A stretch of 64,000 nucleotides of DNA from assembly GCA_023445445.1 (NCBI GenBank), contig JAEXLD010000043.1, forward strand, positions 21,120 to 85,119. Direction: 5' to 3'. Positions within the stretch are counted from its first letter, which is position 1, and the number at the start of each line of letters is the position of its first letter. The translations under genes were made by a program, and so were the position numbers. This DNA is from Bacillota bacterium. Its GTDB lineage: Bacteria; Bacillota; Clostridia; Clostridiales; Clostridiaceae. This document shows, piece after piece, positions 26,788 to 35,291 of this stretch. A model generated the notes under the pieces. The model was not told where the DNA came from, made no database searches, and saw only the letters and a list, made by a program, of their open reading frames with translations.

Positions 26788-28509
26788 TTATTTTTTATAA
26801 TTTACATGTAAAATATGATGAGCTATATCACTATTAGGCTTAATAAGGAATTCATCATATAATTCTTTTATCATTGGATTCTCATGGGACTTTCTAATTG
26901 ATTTTTCCTTATCTTCCATATAAATAGATTCCATTCTATCTTTTAATATTTCTCTATTTGCCTTAATATAAGGTTGGCCACCTCCATTAATGCAACCTCC
27001 TAAACATGCCATAACTTCAATAAATTGATATTTTGATTTTCCATCTCTTACATCATCCATCATTTTCTTAGCATTTCCAAGAGAACTAACTACAGCTATA
27101 TTTATTTCTTTACCATTAAACTCTACCTTAGCTTCTTTAATACCATCTAATCCTCTTACAACTTCAAAATCAACTTTTTCTAAAGATTCTCCTGTAATCC
27201 ATTCATAAGATGTTCTTAAAGCAGCTTCCATAACTCCTCCACTTGCTCCAAATATAGCACCAGCTCCACTTGCAGTACCTAAAGGATTGTCGAAATCCCT
27301 ATCTGGAAGATTAACTATATCGATTCCAGCTTCTCTTATTAACTTAGCAAGTTCTCTAGTGGTTATTACTATATCTACATCTCTTGTTCCATTTTCATCC
27401 TTCATTTCTTCTCTTTTAGATTCTTGTTTTTTTGATATACATGGCATTATTGAAACGACCTTTATATCATCTTTATTTAGTCCTAGTTTACTTGGCAAAT
27501 AATTTTTAGCAATAGCTCCGAACATTTGTTGTGGAGATTTGCAAGTAGAAAGATACTCTAGATTATCTTTATAATTATTTTCTGCATACTTTATCCAAGC
27601 TGGACAGCAACTTGTAATAAGAGGTAATTTCTTACCTGAAACAAATCTTTCTAAAAACTCATTTGCTTCCTCCATTATAGTTAAGTCAGCTGCAAAATCA
27701 GTATCAAAAACTAAGTCAAAGCCTAGTATTTTTAATGCATATACTATTTTACCAATAGATAATTTCCCAGATTCTAATCCAAATTCTTCTGCTAGTGCAT
27801 ATCTTACTGCTGGAGCTATTTGTGTTATAACATATTTATTACTATCTAATAGTTTCCAAACCTTTTGATAATTCATTTTTTCTCGTAATGCACCAGTAGG
27901 ACAAACAGCTATACATTGTCCACAGTAAGTACAGTTAGTATTTTCTATATTTTCATTACAAAAAGTTGATATATTACTATTAAATCCTCTATTAGTTACT
28001 GTTATAGCATTTACCTTTTGCACCTCATTACATACTGTTACACATCTTCTACATAAAATACACTTTTCTCTATCTCTCACAAATCCTTCAGAAACATCTA
28101 AATCAAATCTATTTCTTTCACCTTCATAAGGATTTTCATATATTCCAAGTTCTGCAGCTAAGTTCTGTAATTCACAAATGTTATTTTTTTCACATTTCAA
28201 GCAATCCATAGGGTGATTTGATAGTAAAAGCTTTGTTAAAGTTCTCCTTGCTGTAATTGCTTTTAAGGAATTAGTTCTTATAGACATCCCTTCTTTTATT
28301 TCTGTTGCACAAGAAGGAACTAAACCTTCTTTTCCTTCAATTTCAACAACACATATTCTACAAGTACCTTTGCAATTTCTAGTTTTTCCATCTACCATAT
28401 ACAAATTACATAATGTTGGTAAACTTATATGGATTTTTTTAGCTGCATCTAAGATACTTGTCCCTTTATCCACCTCTATATTAATACCATTAATCTTTGC
28501 ATTAACCAT
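26788..28509 (-). CDS. hydA: [FeFe] hydrogenase catalytic subunit HydA
   Basis: A 573-residue hydrogenase. In order: an N-terminal [2Fe-2S] domain (Cys in 34-67), the His-Cys3 cluster segment HPMDCLKCEKNNIC (99-112), two [4Fe-4S] sets (150-160 and 193-203), and the H-cluster domain with TSCCPAW (299-305), MPCISKKQE (355-363) and MACLGGCINGGGQP (500-513). C301 corresponds to the proton-relay Cys and C302, C357, C502 and C506 to H-cluster ligands. It lacks the extra C-terminal [2Fe-2S] domain of Thermotoga HydA. With HydB and HydC it should form a cytosolic NADH/ferredoxin-linked hydrogenase. Confidence 0.95.
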   Translation of the reverse strand: MVNAKINGINIEVDKGTSILDAAKKIHISLPTLCNLYMVDGKTRNCKGTCRICVVEIEGKEGLVPSCATEIKEGMSIRTNSLKAITARRTLTKLLLSNHPMDCLKCEKNNICELQNLAAELGIYENPYEGERNRFDLDVSEGFVRDREKCILCRRCVTVCNEVQKVNAITVTNRGFNSNISTFCNENIENTNCTYCGQCIAVCPTGALREKMNYQKVWKLLDSNKYVITQIAPAVRYALAEEFGLESGKLSIGKIVYALKILGFDLVFDTDFAADLTIMEEANEFLERFVSGKKLPLITSCCPAWIKYAENNYKDNLEYLSTCKSPQQMFGAIAKNYLPSKLGLNKDDIKVVSIMPCISKKQESKREEMKDENGTRDVDIVITTRELAKLIREAGIDIVNLPDRDFDNPLGTASGAGAIFGASGGVMEAALRTSYEWITGESLEKVDFEVVRGLDGIKEAKVEFNGKEINIAVVSSLGNAKKMMDDVRDGKSKYQFIEVMACLGGCINGGGQPYIKANREILKDRMESIYMEDKEKSIRKSHENPMIKELYDEFLIKPNSDIAHHILHVNYKK

Positions 28510-30413
28510 TAATTATCGCCTCCTAAGCTAGTTTTAATTATGGCCTTGGTTGGACATGCTTCAAAACATAATCCACATCTTATGCATTTATCATTGTCTA
28601 TAAAGTGCTTTTCTCTAAGTTTTCCCTTAATGGCTAATACTGGACAAGCTCTTAAGCACTTAGTACATCCAATACATTCATCTGTAATATCATATTTTAA
28701 TAGCTGTTTACAAACTCCCGCTTTACATTTTTTATTTATTATATGCTCTTCGTATTCATCTCTAAAAAATTTAATAGTACTAATAACAGGGTTAGGAGCA
28801 GCTTCACCTAATCCACATAATGATGTATCTTTAACTACTTGACAAAGCTCTTCTAGCTTATTTAAATCCTCTTTTCTAGCTTTTCCATTAGTTATCTTTT
28901 CTATTATTTCTAATATTCTTTTATTACCGATTCTACAGGGAGTGCATTTACCACAGGATTCATCAACACTAAATTCTAAATAGAATTTTGATATATCCAC
29001 CATACAATTATCCTCATCCATTACTATCATTCCACCTGATCCCATCATGGAACCGATATCAGTAAGAGTATCATATTCTATTGGTAAATCTAAATATTCT
29101 ATAGGAATACATCCCCCTGATGGCCCTCCTGTTTGAACAGCCTTTAATTCTTTATCCTCTGCTAATCCCCCACCTATTTCATATATAATATCCCTTAATT
29201 GTATACCCATAGGTACTTCAACTAATCCTACGTTATTTATATTTCCAGCTAATGCAAATACCTTTGTTCCTGTAGATTTTTTTGCTCCTATACTACTATA
29301 CCAACTAGCACCATTGTTAATTATTTGACTAATATTTGCAAAGGTTTCAACATTATTAACACAAGTAGGCCTTTGCCATAATCCCTTTTCTGAAGTTCTA
29401 GGTGGTTTCATAGTAGGTTCTCCTCTTTGACCTTCTATAGAGTGTATTAAAGCAGTAGCTTCTCCACATACAAAGGCCCCAGCACCATACTTAATTTCAA
29501 TATCAAAATCAAAACCAGTATTTAATATATTTTCTCCAAGTAACCCTAGGCCCCTAGCTTGAGCAATTGCAATTTTTAATCTATGAACCGCTAATGGATA
29601 CTCTGCTCTAATATAAATATATCCCTTGTTTGATCCTGTAGCATAACCACAAATAGCCATAGCTTCTAATACACAATTAGGGTCTCCTTCTAAGATAGCC
29701 CTATCCATAAATGCTCCTGGATCTCCTTCATCTGCGTTGCAAATTACATACTTTATGTCTCCCTCAGCTCTTCTTGCAGTTTCCCACTTTCTACCTGTTG
29801 GGAATCCTCCGCCACCTCTTCCTCTTAATCCAGATTCAGTAACTTCTTTTATAACTTCTTCTTTAGTCATTGATGTTAAAGCTTTTCCTAAAGCAGTATA
29901 AGCACCAACCGCCAAAGCATCTTCTATATTTTCTGGATCTATAACGCCACAATTTTTTAAAGCTATTTTAACTTGCTTTTTGTAAAATGGTATTTCCTCT
30001 TTTACTTTTATTCTTTCTTTAGTTTCTTTGTCTTCATATAATAATCTTTCAACAACTACTCCATCAAGTATGTGACTTTCTATTATCTCTTTAATGTCAT
30101 CTTCTTTAACTTCAATATAAAAAACCTTATCAGGCATAATTTCTATTACTGGACCCTTAGCACAAAATCCAAAGCATCCTGTCATTATAATCTTTACTTT
30201 TTCTTGTAATCCTAATCTTTCTATTTCTTCTTTAAATCCTACCTGTATTTTGTCTGCATTAGATGCTTTACAGCCAGGTCCACCACAAATTAGTATATGT
30301 CTTTCTTCTATTTTACCCTTATTAAATTTTTCTGGATTTTGTCTTACTTCAATTTTACTTTTACATTCACTAACTCTTTGCAACAGATCTTCATAATCTT
30401 TAATTTTATTCAT
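28509..30413 (-). CDS. hydB: HydB, NuoF-like subunit of bifurcating hydrogenase
   Basis: A 634-residue protein. The N-terminal thioredoxin-like [2Fe-2S] domain has C43, C48, C80 and C84. The flavin/NADH domain has GRGGGGFPTGRKWE and NADEGDPGAFMDR. A [4Fe-4S] site is formed by ESCGKCTPCR and SLCGLG, and two C-terminal ferredoxin clusters are CIGCTKCLRACP and CIRCGLCFEACP. This is the HydB layout of the trimeric HydABC enzymes, which couple NADH and reduced ferredoxin oxidation to H2 production. Its stop overlaps the hydA start (TAATG). Confidence 0.95.
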   Translation of the reverse strand: MNKIKDYEDLLQRVSECKSKIEVRQNPEKFNKGKIEERHILICGGPGCKASNADKIQVGFKEEIERLGLQEKVKIIMTGCFGFCAKGPVIEIMPDKVFYIEVKEDDIKEIIESHILDGVVVERLLYEDKETKERIKVKEEIPFYKKQVKIALKNCGVIDPENIEDALAVGAYTALGKALTSMTKEEVIKEVTESGLRGRGGGGFPTGRKWETARRAEGDIKYVICNADEGDPGAFMDRAILEGDPNCVLEAMAICGYATGSNKGYIYIRAEYPLAVHRLKIAIAQARGLGLLGENILNTGFDFDIEIKYGAGAFVCGEATALIHSIEGQRGEPTMKPPRTSEKGLWQRPTCVNNVETFANISQIINNGASWYSSIGAKKSTGTKVFALAGNINNVGLVEVPMGIQLRDIIYEIGGGLAEDKELKAVQTGGPSGGCIPIEYLDLPIEYDTLTDIGSMMGSGGMIVMDEDNCMVDISKFYLEFSVDESCGKCTPCRIGNKRILEIIEKITNGKARKEDLNKLEELCQVVKDTSLCGLGEAAPNPVISTIKFFRDEYEEHIINKKCKAGVCKQLLKYDITDECIGCTKCLRACPVLAIKGKLREKHFIDNDKCIRCGLCFEACPTKAIIKTSLGGDN

Positions 30414-30414
30414 A

Positions 30415-30888
30415 TCATCCTTGCTCCCTTAAATCATTAATTAATTCAGTAACTTTAGCTTTAGTAAAATATCCATAAACCTTATCATTTACTAATACTA
30501 CCGGTGCAATAGCGCATGAACCTACACATCTTAAAGTATCTAATGTAAATAATCCATCTTTTGTAGTTTCCCCATCCTTAATACCCAAAACTTTTCTAAA
30601 ATCCTCCAGTATGTCATTTGCTCCTCTTACAAAGCAAGCAGTTCCAGTACAAATACTAATTACATATTTTCCTTTTGGCTCAGTAGAAAAATATGAATAA
30701 AAAGTTATTACACCATAAACCTTTGAAACTGGTATATTTAGCATTTCAGCTATATATTCCTGCACTTCCCTTCCCAAATATCCATAAAGGTTCTGAGCCT
30801 GATGTAAAACTGCTATTAAAGAGCTTTCATCATCATTTCCTTCTTGGATAAATGATTCTAAATCTTTGAACTTACAACACCTGTCCAT
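30415..30888 (-). CDS. hydC: HydC, NuoE-like subunit of bifurcating hydrogenase
   Basis: About 157 residues with the thioredoxin-like [2Fe-2S] fold of NuoE/HydC; ligands are in ICTGTACFVRGA and TLRCVGSCAIAP. It opens the hydCBA operon, one base before hydB. GGGAG precedes the ATG at 30888; the in-frame GTG at 30903 overlaps that binding site and is rejected. A perfect 8-bp inverted repeat lies about 30 bases upstream. Confidence 0.93.
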   Translation of the reverse strand: MDRCCKFKDLESFIQEGNDDESSLIAVLHQAQNLYGYLGREVQEYIAEMLNIPVSKVYGVITFYSYFSTEPKGKYVISICTGTACFVRGANDILEDFRKVLGIKDGETTKDGLFTLDTLRCVGSCAIAPVVLVNDKVYGYFTKAKVTELINDLREQG

Positions 30889-30915
30889 TAAATCATCTCC
30901 CACAAATAAACTTTA

Positions 30916-30934
30916 AGAATATTCTAAATATTCT
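30916..30934. promoter_or_regulatory. Perfect inverted repeat upstream of hydC
   Basis: AGAATATT, a 3-base spacer, then AATATTCT. It sits in the hydCBA leader, 28 bases before the hydC ATG. It does not match the Rex consensus. It could be an operator or a small leader hairpin. Confidence 0.4.
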
Positions 30935-30976
30935 ATATATTGTATATTATCATATATATCATATTAATTAAATAAA

Positions 30977-31011
30977 AAAATTGCATCCTAACATTATAAT
31001 TAGAATGCAAT
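30977..31011 (-). terminator. Intrinsic terminator of the metF-luxS operon
   Basis: ATTGCATTCTAA pairs with TTAGGATGCAAT (one G-U) and is followed on the minus strand by TTTTTTT. It starts about ten bases past the luxS stop. Confidence 0.88.
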
Positions 31012-31021
31012 TAAAATATTC

Positions 31022-31480
31022 CTATTTTTCTTCATAAATATTTAATGAAAAACCCTTTTTTAAAGTTTCTTTTGCATATTCCTTAGCACCAAATAAAGAT
31101 AAGTCTCTATAATTTCCACATTGTATTTCATTTGCAGCTGGTATTTCAGTTGCATTTAAAATATTTCTTAATGTATCTTCTAAGGCTATTTTTATTTCTG
31201 CTGGTTCTCTATCCCCCCAAATACTTAAATAAAAACCTGTTCTACATCCCATTGGAGATAGATCTATAATTCCTTCTATTTTCTCTCTAAGTTCATAAGC
31301 TAGTAAGTGTTCTAATCCATGCATAGCTGCTGTTCCAAAAGCCTCTTTATTAGGTTGTAAAAATCTAATATCGAACTTAGTTACCTTATCTCCCTTTTCC
31401 CCTTGAAGTAAACAACACTTTCTTATATAAGGTGCTTTGACTATTCTATGATCCAATTCAAAACTTTCAACCTTTTCCAT
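31022..31480 (-). CDS. luxS: S-ribosylhomocysteine lyase LuxS
   Basis: A 152-residue LuxS with the metal site H54, H58 (HGLEH) and C121, catalytic E57, and C79 in MGCRTGFY. It splits S-ribosylhomocysteine into homocysteine and the AI-2 precursor DPD as part of the activated methyl cycle. GGGAGG precedes the ATG. It lies 29 bases after metF with no terminator between them, so it should be controlled by the SAM riboswitch upstream of metF. Confidence 0.97.
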   Translation of the reverse strand: MEKVESFELDHRIVKAPYIRKCCLLQGEKGDKVTKFDIRFLQPNKEAFGTAAMHGLEHLLAYELREKIEGIIDLSPMGCRTGFYLSIWGDREPAEIKIALEDTLRNILNATEIPAANEIQCGNYRDLSLFGAKEYAKETLKKGFSLNIYEEK

Positions 31481-31509
31481 TTCCTATACCTCCCAATTTG
31501 CTTATATAT

Positions 31510-32403
31510 TTAATTTACTACATTTTCACAACTATTTATAGTATTTATAATTGATGTAATACTTTCACTTATTCTTTTTGCAACATAAGGATTGTTCATG
31601 GTATATAAATGAATTCCATCTACTCCACTAGATATTAAATCTATAATTTGCTCAGTTGCATAAGCAATGCCAGCATCTCTTAAAGCTTCTTTATTATATT
31701 CGTATTTATTCATTATTTTTATAAACTTATTAGGAAGTTTTGCTCCACATAAAGAAACTATTCTTTTTATTTGATTAGCATTAATTACTGGCATAATTCC
31801 TGCCTGAACAGGTATATTAATTCCATACTTTTCTTTTTTATCAAGAAAATTATAGAAATACTCATTATCAAAAAATAATTGTGATATTAAATGGGTAACT
31901 CCAGATTCTTGCTTTTTACTTAAAGTTATAAAATCTTCCTCATAGGATTTACTTTCTAAATGTCCTTCTGGATAGCAAGCTCCTACTATGTTAAAATTCT
32001 TTTTTTCCCTTATATATCTTATTAAATCACTGGCATAGGTAAATTCTCCATTTATATTAGCTTCAATTGGAACATCACCTCTTAAAGCTAAAACATTCTC
32101 TATACCTTCATTTCTTAATTCATTTAATATATTATCCACTTGGTTTTTGGTTGAATTTATACAAGTTAAATGTGCCAATGGTTCTATCTTATATTTATTT
32201 TTTATAATAGATGATATTTCACAAGTCATATTTTTAGATAAGCTTCCTCCTGCCCCATAAGTAACGCTTATAAAATCTGGACTTAAACCCTTCAATTCAT
32301 CTAAAGTACTATAAATAGTATCAATATTAGATTCTTGCTTCGGTGGAAAAATTTCAAAAGAGAAAACCACCTTTTTCTCATTAAATAAATTATTAATATT
32401 CAT
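31510..32403 (-). CDS. metF: Methylenetetrahydrofolate reductase MetF
   Basis: A 297-residue MTHFR barrel. The start FSFEIFPPKQ is the family signature, FISVTYGAGGS binds substrate, and LTCINST, NVLALRGDVP and LISQLFFDNEYF are conserved blocks. It reduces methylene-THF to methyl-THF for methionine synthesis. It lies directly behind a SAM-I riboswitch and its terminator, fitting control by methionine status. AGGGGGG precedes the ATG. Confidence 0.96.
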   Translation of the reverse strand: MNINNLFNEKKVVFSFEIFPPKQESNIDTIYSTLDELKGLSPDFISVTYGAGGSLSKNMTCEISSIIKNKYKIEPLAHLTCINSTKNQVDNILNELRNEGIENVLALRGDVPIEANINGEFTYASDLIRYIREKKNFNIVGACYPEGHLESKSYEEDFITLSKKQESGVTHLISQLFFDNEYFYNFLDKKEKYGINIPVQAGIMPVINANQIKRIVSLCGAKLPNKFIKIMNKYEYNKEALRDAGIAYATEQIIDLISSGVDGIHLYTMNNPYVAKRISESITSIINTINSCENVVN

Positions 32404-32426
32404 ATTTGCCCCCCTAATTAATGAAA

Positions 32427-32459
32427 TAAAAAAATACCTAAAGGATAACCTTTAGGTAT
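32427..32459 (-). terminator. Riboswitch-controlled terminator upstream of metF
   Basis: ATACCTAAAGG pairs with CCTTTAGGTAT (11 bp), then TTTTTTTA on the minus strand. It lies between the SAM aptamer and the metF ribosome binding site, as expected for the expression platform. Confidence 0.88.
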
Positions 32460-32480
32460 AAAATTTGCCTATATATTACC

Positions 32481-32588
32481 CTTATCTAACAGGAATTAGC
32501 ACCACACAATAATGACTAATTTAAATATAAATTAACCTTGTAGGTTGCCGGGTATCATAGGGCCAGTCCCTCCACCGCTCTTGATAAG
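32481..32588 (-). ncRNA. SAM-I (S-box) riboswitch
   Basis: The minus strand carries the S-box consensus: P1 5-prime arm CTTATCAAGAGC, then GGTGGAGGGACTGGCCC, TATGATACCCGGCAACC, and after a variable arm GGTGCTAATTCC and the P1 closing arm GATAAG. With SAM bound, the downstream terminator forms and metF-luxS is off. A sigma-A promoter lies just upstream. Confidence 0.95.
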
Positions 32589-32611
32589 TATATCTTTTAT
32601 TCTTTTTATAT

Positions 32612-32640
32612 ATTATAAGCTATTTACTATTTTTTGTAAA
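32612..32640 (-). promoter_or_regulatory. Promoter of the SAM riboswitch-metF-luxS operon
   Basis: -35 TTTACA (32635-32640), 17-base spacer, -10 TATAAT (32612-32617) on the minus strand, placing the transcript start about 15 bases before the aptamer. Confidence 0.78.
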
Positions 32641-32657
32641 TCAAAGAATTAGTTTTT

Positions 32658-33191
32658 TTACTTTATCCAATCTTCCTTAAATAAAGACATAAGTATAATA
32701 TCGTGATATTTTCCATTTCTATATAATTCCTTTTTTAATATTCCTTCTTCTACAAAACCTACCTTTTTATAACATGCTATAGCTCTACTATTAAAGGAAA
32801 AAACATTAAGCTTTATCTTATTCATATTTACCTCCTCAAATATGAACTTAATAAGAACTTTTAATGAGTCACTACCATATCCTTTTCCCCAATACTCCTT
32901 GTCTCCAATCATTATACCGATAGTACAATTTCTACTTTTTAAATTACACTCATTGATACTACAGCCACCGATGTATTTTCCTGTTTCTAAATCTTCAATT
33001 GCGAAATCATAAGTATATTCAGAATTACTCTTTCTACTTTTTACCCACTCTTCTTCTTCCCATTTAGTAATTGGAAAAGGTATGTTGCTATCTAAAAACT
33101 TTTTAACCTCTTCATCATTTATAAATTCTACAGCTCTTTCTATATCACTTTCCTTATAAGCTCTTAATTTTATTAACTTACCTCTGTACAT
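32658..33191 (-). CDS. GNAT family acetyltransferase, RimJ/RimL type
   Basis: About 177 residues in the RimJ/RimL (Acetyltransf_3) pattern: LRAYKESD at the start, IGIMIGDKEYWGKGYGSDSL as the acetyl-CoA site, and NVFSFNSRAIACYKKVGFVEEG near the end. Members acetylate ribosomal proteins, amines or antibiotics; the substrate here is unknown. AAGGGGG precedes the ATG at 33191, so the upstream in-frame TTG is rejected. Confidence 0.88.
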   Translation of the reverse strand: MYRGKLIKLRAYKESDIERAVEFINDEEVKKFLDSNIPFPITKWEEEEWVKSRKSNSEYTYDFAIEDLETGKYIGGCSINECNLKSRNCTIGIMIGDKEYWGKGYGSDSLKVLIKFIFEEVNMNKIKLNVFSFNSRAIACYKKVGFVEEGILKKELYRNGKYHDIILMSLFKEDWIK

Positions 33192-33250
33192 AAATATCCC
33201 CCTTAATTTCAATTTATAATATTCCCAATTTTCAAACTTTTTAATATAAA

Positions 33251-33274
33251 ATAAATTCAGCTGTAAAGCTGAAT
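33251..33274 (-). terminator. Hairpin terminator after the WecA/TagO gene
   Basis: ATTCAGCT pairs with AGCTGAAT and is followed on the minus strand by TTATTTTATA. The T-run is imperfect. Confidence 0.6.
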
Positions 33275-33281
33275 TATATAC

Positions 33282-34235
33282 TTATTTTTTTATTAATAAT
33301 AGAATAATTGATATTAAACTAAAAGCTAAACTAACCATATTTATATATGTTACAACCTGCTTTGGAGTAAATCCCTTTGATTCTAACCTATAATGTATTT
33401 GACTTCTATCTGCTTGATACACTGGCTTACCATCTATAAATCTTTTTACTATAACAAAAAGATTATCAAATATTGGAATTGCTAAAGCCAATATAGGTAT
33501 AAATATACTCATTAATGTAGCTTGTTTAAAAGCTCCATCTAAAGCAATTATACTTAAAATAAATCCTAAAAAGTTTGCACCTGAATCTCCCATAAAAATC
33601 TTAGCAGGATAACTATTATACTTTAAGAATCCAAGTGTAACTCCAGAAACAATTAATGACATTGTAATAGATTCACTTTGTTTTAATATAATTGCTGCTC
33701 CTGCAAAGGTAATAGATGATATAAGAGACAATCCCCCAGCCAGTCCATCCATTCCATCTGACCAATTAATAACTGTTGTTACCCCAAATATCCAGGTAAG
33801 TGTTAATATTAATTGTAATGCATTTGATAATACTATGTATTCACCTGTGAAAGGGTTTGTGAATCCTCTAAAAACAATTCCAGCATTATATATTATAAAT
33901 GCTGCTATTAACTGAATTATTAATCTAGGGTATATTGGGAATTCTTTTCCCCTAGTTTTATAATAATCATCAACTAAACCTATTGATAAAATTAATAATG
34001 AACCTATAAATATCCATATCTTTTCCCTTGTTAATGTATAGTTATTTATCAAAAAATAAACTATAAAAAATCCTATAAACATTGCTAATCCACCACAAAG
34101 TGGAGTTTCTCTATCATGTTTTTTTCTCTTGGTTGGTTTATCAGTAAAACTAAATTTAGTGAATAATTTCATTAACCATGGAGTTATAAAATAAACTATA
34201 AAAAATGATAGTACAAAAGATAAAATATATATCAT
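33282..34235 (-). CDS. Undecaprenyl-phosphate GlcNAc-1-phosphate transferase (WecA/TagO family)
   Basis: A 317-residue polytopic membrane protein of the glycosyl transferase 4 family. Family motifs: the DDYYKTRGKEFPIYPR Mg2+-binding loop, NWSDGMDGLAGG, MGDSGANFLGF, and the cytoplasmic QIHYRL loop in the position of the HIHHRL motif. It would transfer a sugar phosphate to undecaprenyl phosphate to start wall teichoic acid or another surface glycan. MraY is less likely given the motif spelling and isolated position. AAGGAG precedes the ATG. Confidence 0.9.
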   Translation of the reverse strand: MIYILSFVLSFFIVYFITPWLMKLFTKFSFTDKPTKRKKHDRETPLCGGLAMFIGFFIVYFLINNYTLTREKIWIFIGSLLILSIGLVDDYYKTRGKEFPIYPRLIIQLIAAFIIYNAGIVFRGFTNPFTGEYIVLSNALQLILTLTWIFGVTTVINWSDGMDGLAGGLSLISSITFAGAAIILKQSESITMSLIVSGVTLGFLKYNSYPAKIFMGDSGANFLGFILSIIALDGAFKQATLMSIFIPILALAIPIFDNLFVIVKRFIDGKPVYQADRSQIHYRLESKGFTPKQVVTYINMVSLAFSLISIILLLIKK

Positions 34236-34390
34236 AATATACTCCTTAAAACCTACTGCTATTTTATTATGTAAATTAATTATTATCTAATTATACTATT
34301 ATCATCTGCTTTTATCAATGACAAAAGGATGACGATTTTACAATAAAAATTTAACAACACATATAATTATCTATACTTACTTTATAATGG

Positions 34391-34572
34391 TAATGCACGC
34401 TAACTAATGCATAATGCACGTTAACTAATGCATAATGCATAATGCCTAATGAATAATTAAGGTAAAAACTCATTATGAGTTTTAGAAATGAAATAATGAA
34501 GAGCTTCTTTGCTGAAGCAAAATCAGCATGAAATAATTAAGAAGTAAATTCCTTCAAAAATTATTTTTTAAA
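34391..34572 (+). repeat. Modular hairpin repeat (copy A)
   Basis: It begins with iterated TAATGCA/TAATGCACG units, then AATTAAGGT, hairpin AAAACTCAT/ATGAGTTTT (34465-34483), a spacer with ATGAAATAATGAA, hairpin TTTGCT/AGCAAA (34508-34521), another ATGAAATAATTAAG spacer and AAATTCCTTC. The same order occurs in reverse at 50896-51119. Confidence 0.75.
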
Positions 34573-34577
34573 ATATA

Positions 34578-34614
34578 AATGAGTATAAAACTTATAAGAA
34601 GTTTTATACTCATT
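34578..34614 (-). terminator. Intrinsic terminator of the V-ATPase operon
   Basis: A perfect 16-bp stem, AATGAGTATAAAACTT with AAGTTTTATACTCATT, around a 5-base loop, 34 bases past the ntpD stop. Confidence 0.82.
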
Positions 34615-34647
34615 TTGTTATTCTTTTTATAATATACAATAAACTTA

Positions 34648-35289
34648 TTAGCTTTTTGCTTGTATAATGTCTTTAACTTTCATAAGTCTAGTTAAAGCTC
34701 CTCTTTCATTTTCATCTAGCTTCATTCTAATATATTTAATTGTTTCTTGTAATGAAGGTATAGTCATATATTCAAGGGCATTAACTCTTCTTCTAGTTTT
34801 TTCAATTTCATCTGCCATTAACTGAGTTGATTTTTCAACCTCTGCTAATTCTAACAATTTAGGTAATATAGTATATAATTTAGCAATAGAATCATCTAAT
34901 TCTGATGACGTAGTTGCAAAACCATATGGGAATATACTACCTTCTTCACCTTCAAGTTGCCTATGAAAGTCCATTTTAGGAACATTAACACTCATTATAT
35001 TTTTAATTCCTACTTCAACAGAAATGCTTTCTTTTGGATAAGCTACTGCTTCTTCTAAAAATTCTGAGCTCATAACAGCTCTAGCCATAACAAAATCCTT
35101 AAGTGCTCCTTGAAGCTCTGCTTCTACAGATTTTCTTAATTCATTATTATATTTGACAAGATTAACGAATTGTCTCATAAGCTCATCTTGCTTATCCTTT
35201 AAAAGTTTATGTCCTCTTGTTGCTGTAGCTAATCTTTTCTTTAGCTTAGACATCTCCATTCTAGTAGGATTGACATTTAATCTTGCCAT
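34648..35289 (-). CDS. ntpD: V-type ATPase subunit D
   Basis: A 213-residue subunit with long N- and C-terminal helices (starting MARLNVNPTRMEMSKLKKRL, ending with a RMKLDENERGALTRLMKVKD helix), which form the central rotor shaft of the V1 part. Length and ends fit the family. It is the last gene of the operon, two bases after ntpB. Binding-site-like GATGAAGAG overlaps the ntpB end. Confidence 0.96.
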   Translation of the reverse strand: MARLNVNPTRMEMSKLKKRLATATRGHKLLKDKQDELMRQFVNLVKYNNELRKSVEAELQGALKDFVMARAVMSSEFLEEAVAYPKESISVEVGIKNIMSVNVPKMDFHRQLEGEEGSIFPYGFATTSSELDDSIAKLYTILPKLLELAEVEKSTQLMADEIEKTRRRVNALEYMTIPSLQETIKYIRMKLDENERGALTRLMKVKDIIQAKS

Positions 35290-35291
35290 GA

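Larger units (their letters stand above)
34236..34647. other. 412-base intergenic region before the V-ATPase terminator
   Basis: From 34236 to 34390 only AT-rich sequence is visible, including a short upstream region for the transferase gene. From 34391 to 34572 lies a copy of the modular hairpin repeat, and at 34578-34614 the V-ATPase terminator. No open frame here looks real. Confidence 0.6.

Noticed and set aside
24711..31480. Agr and luxS considered as a single combined signalling locus
   Set aside because: They are separated by hydCBA with its own terminator and have separate promoters; proximity is probably coincidental.
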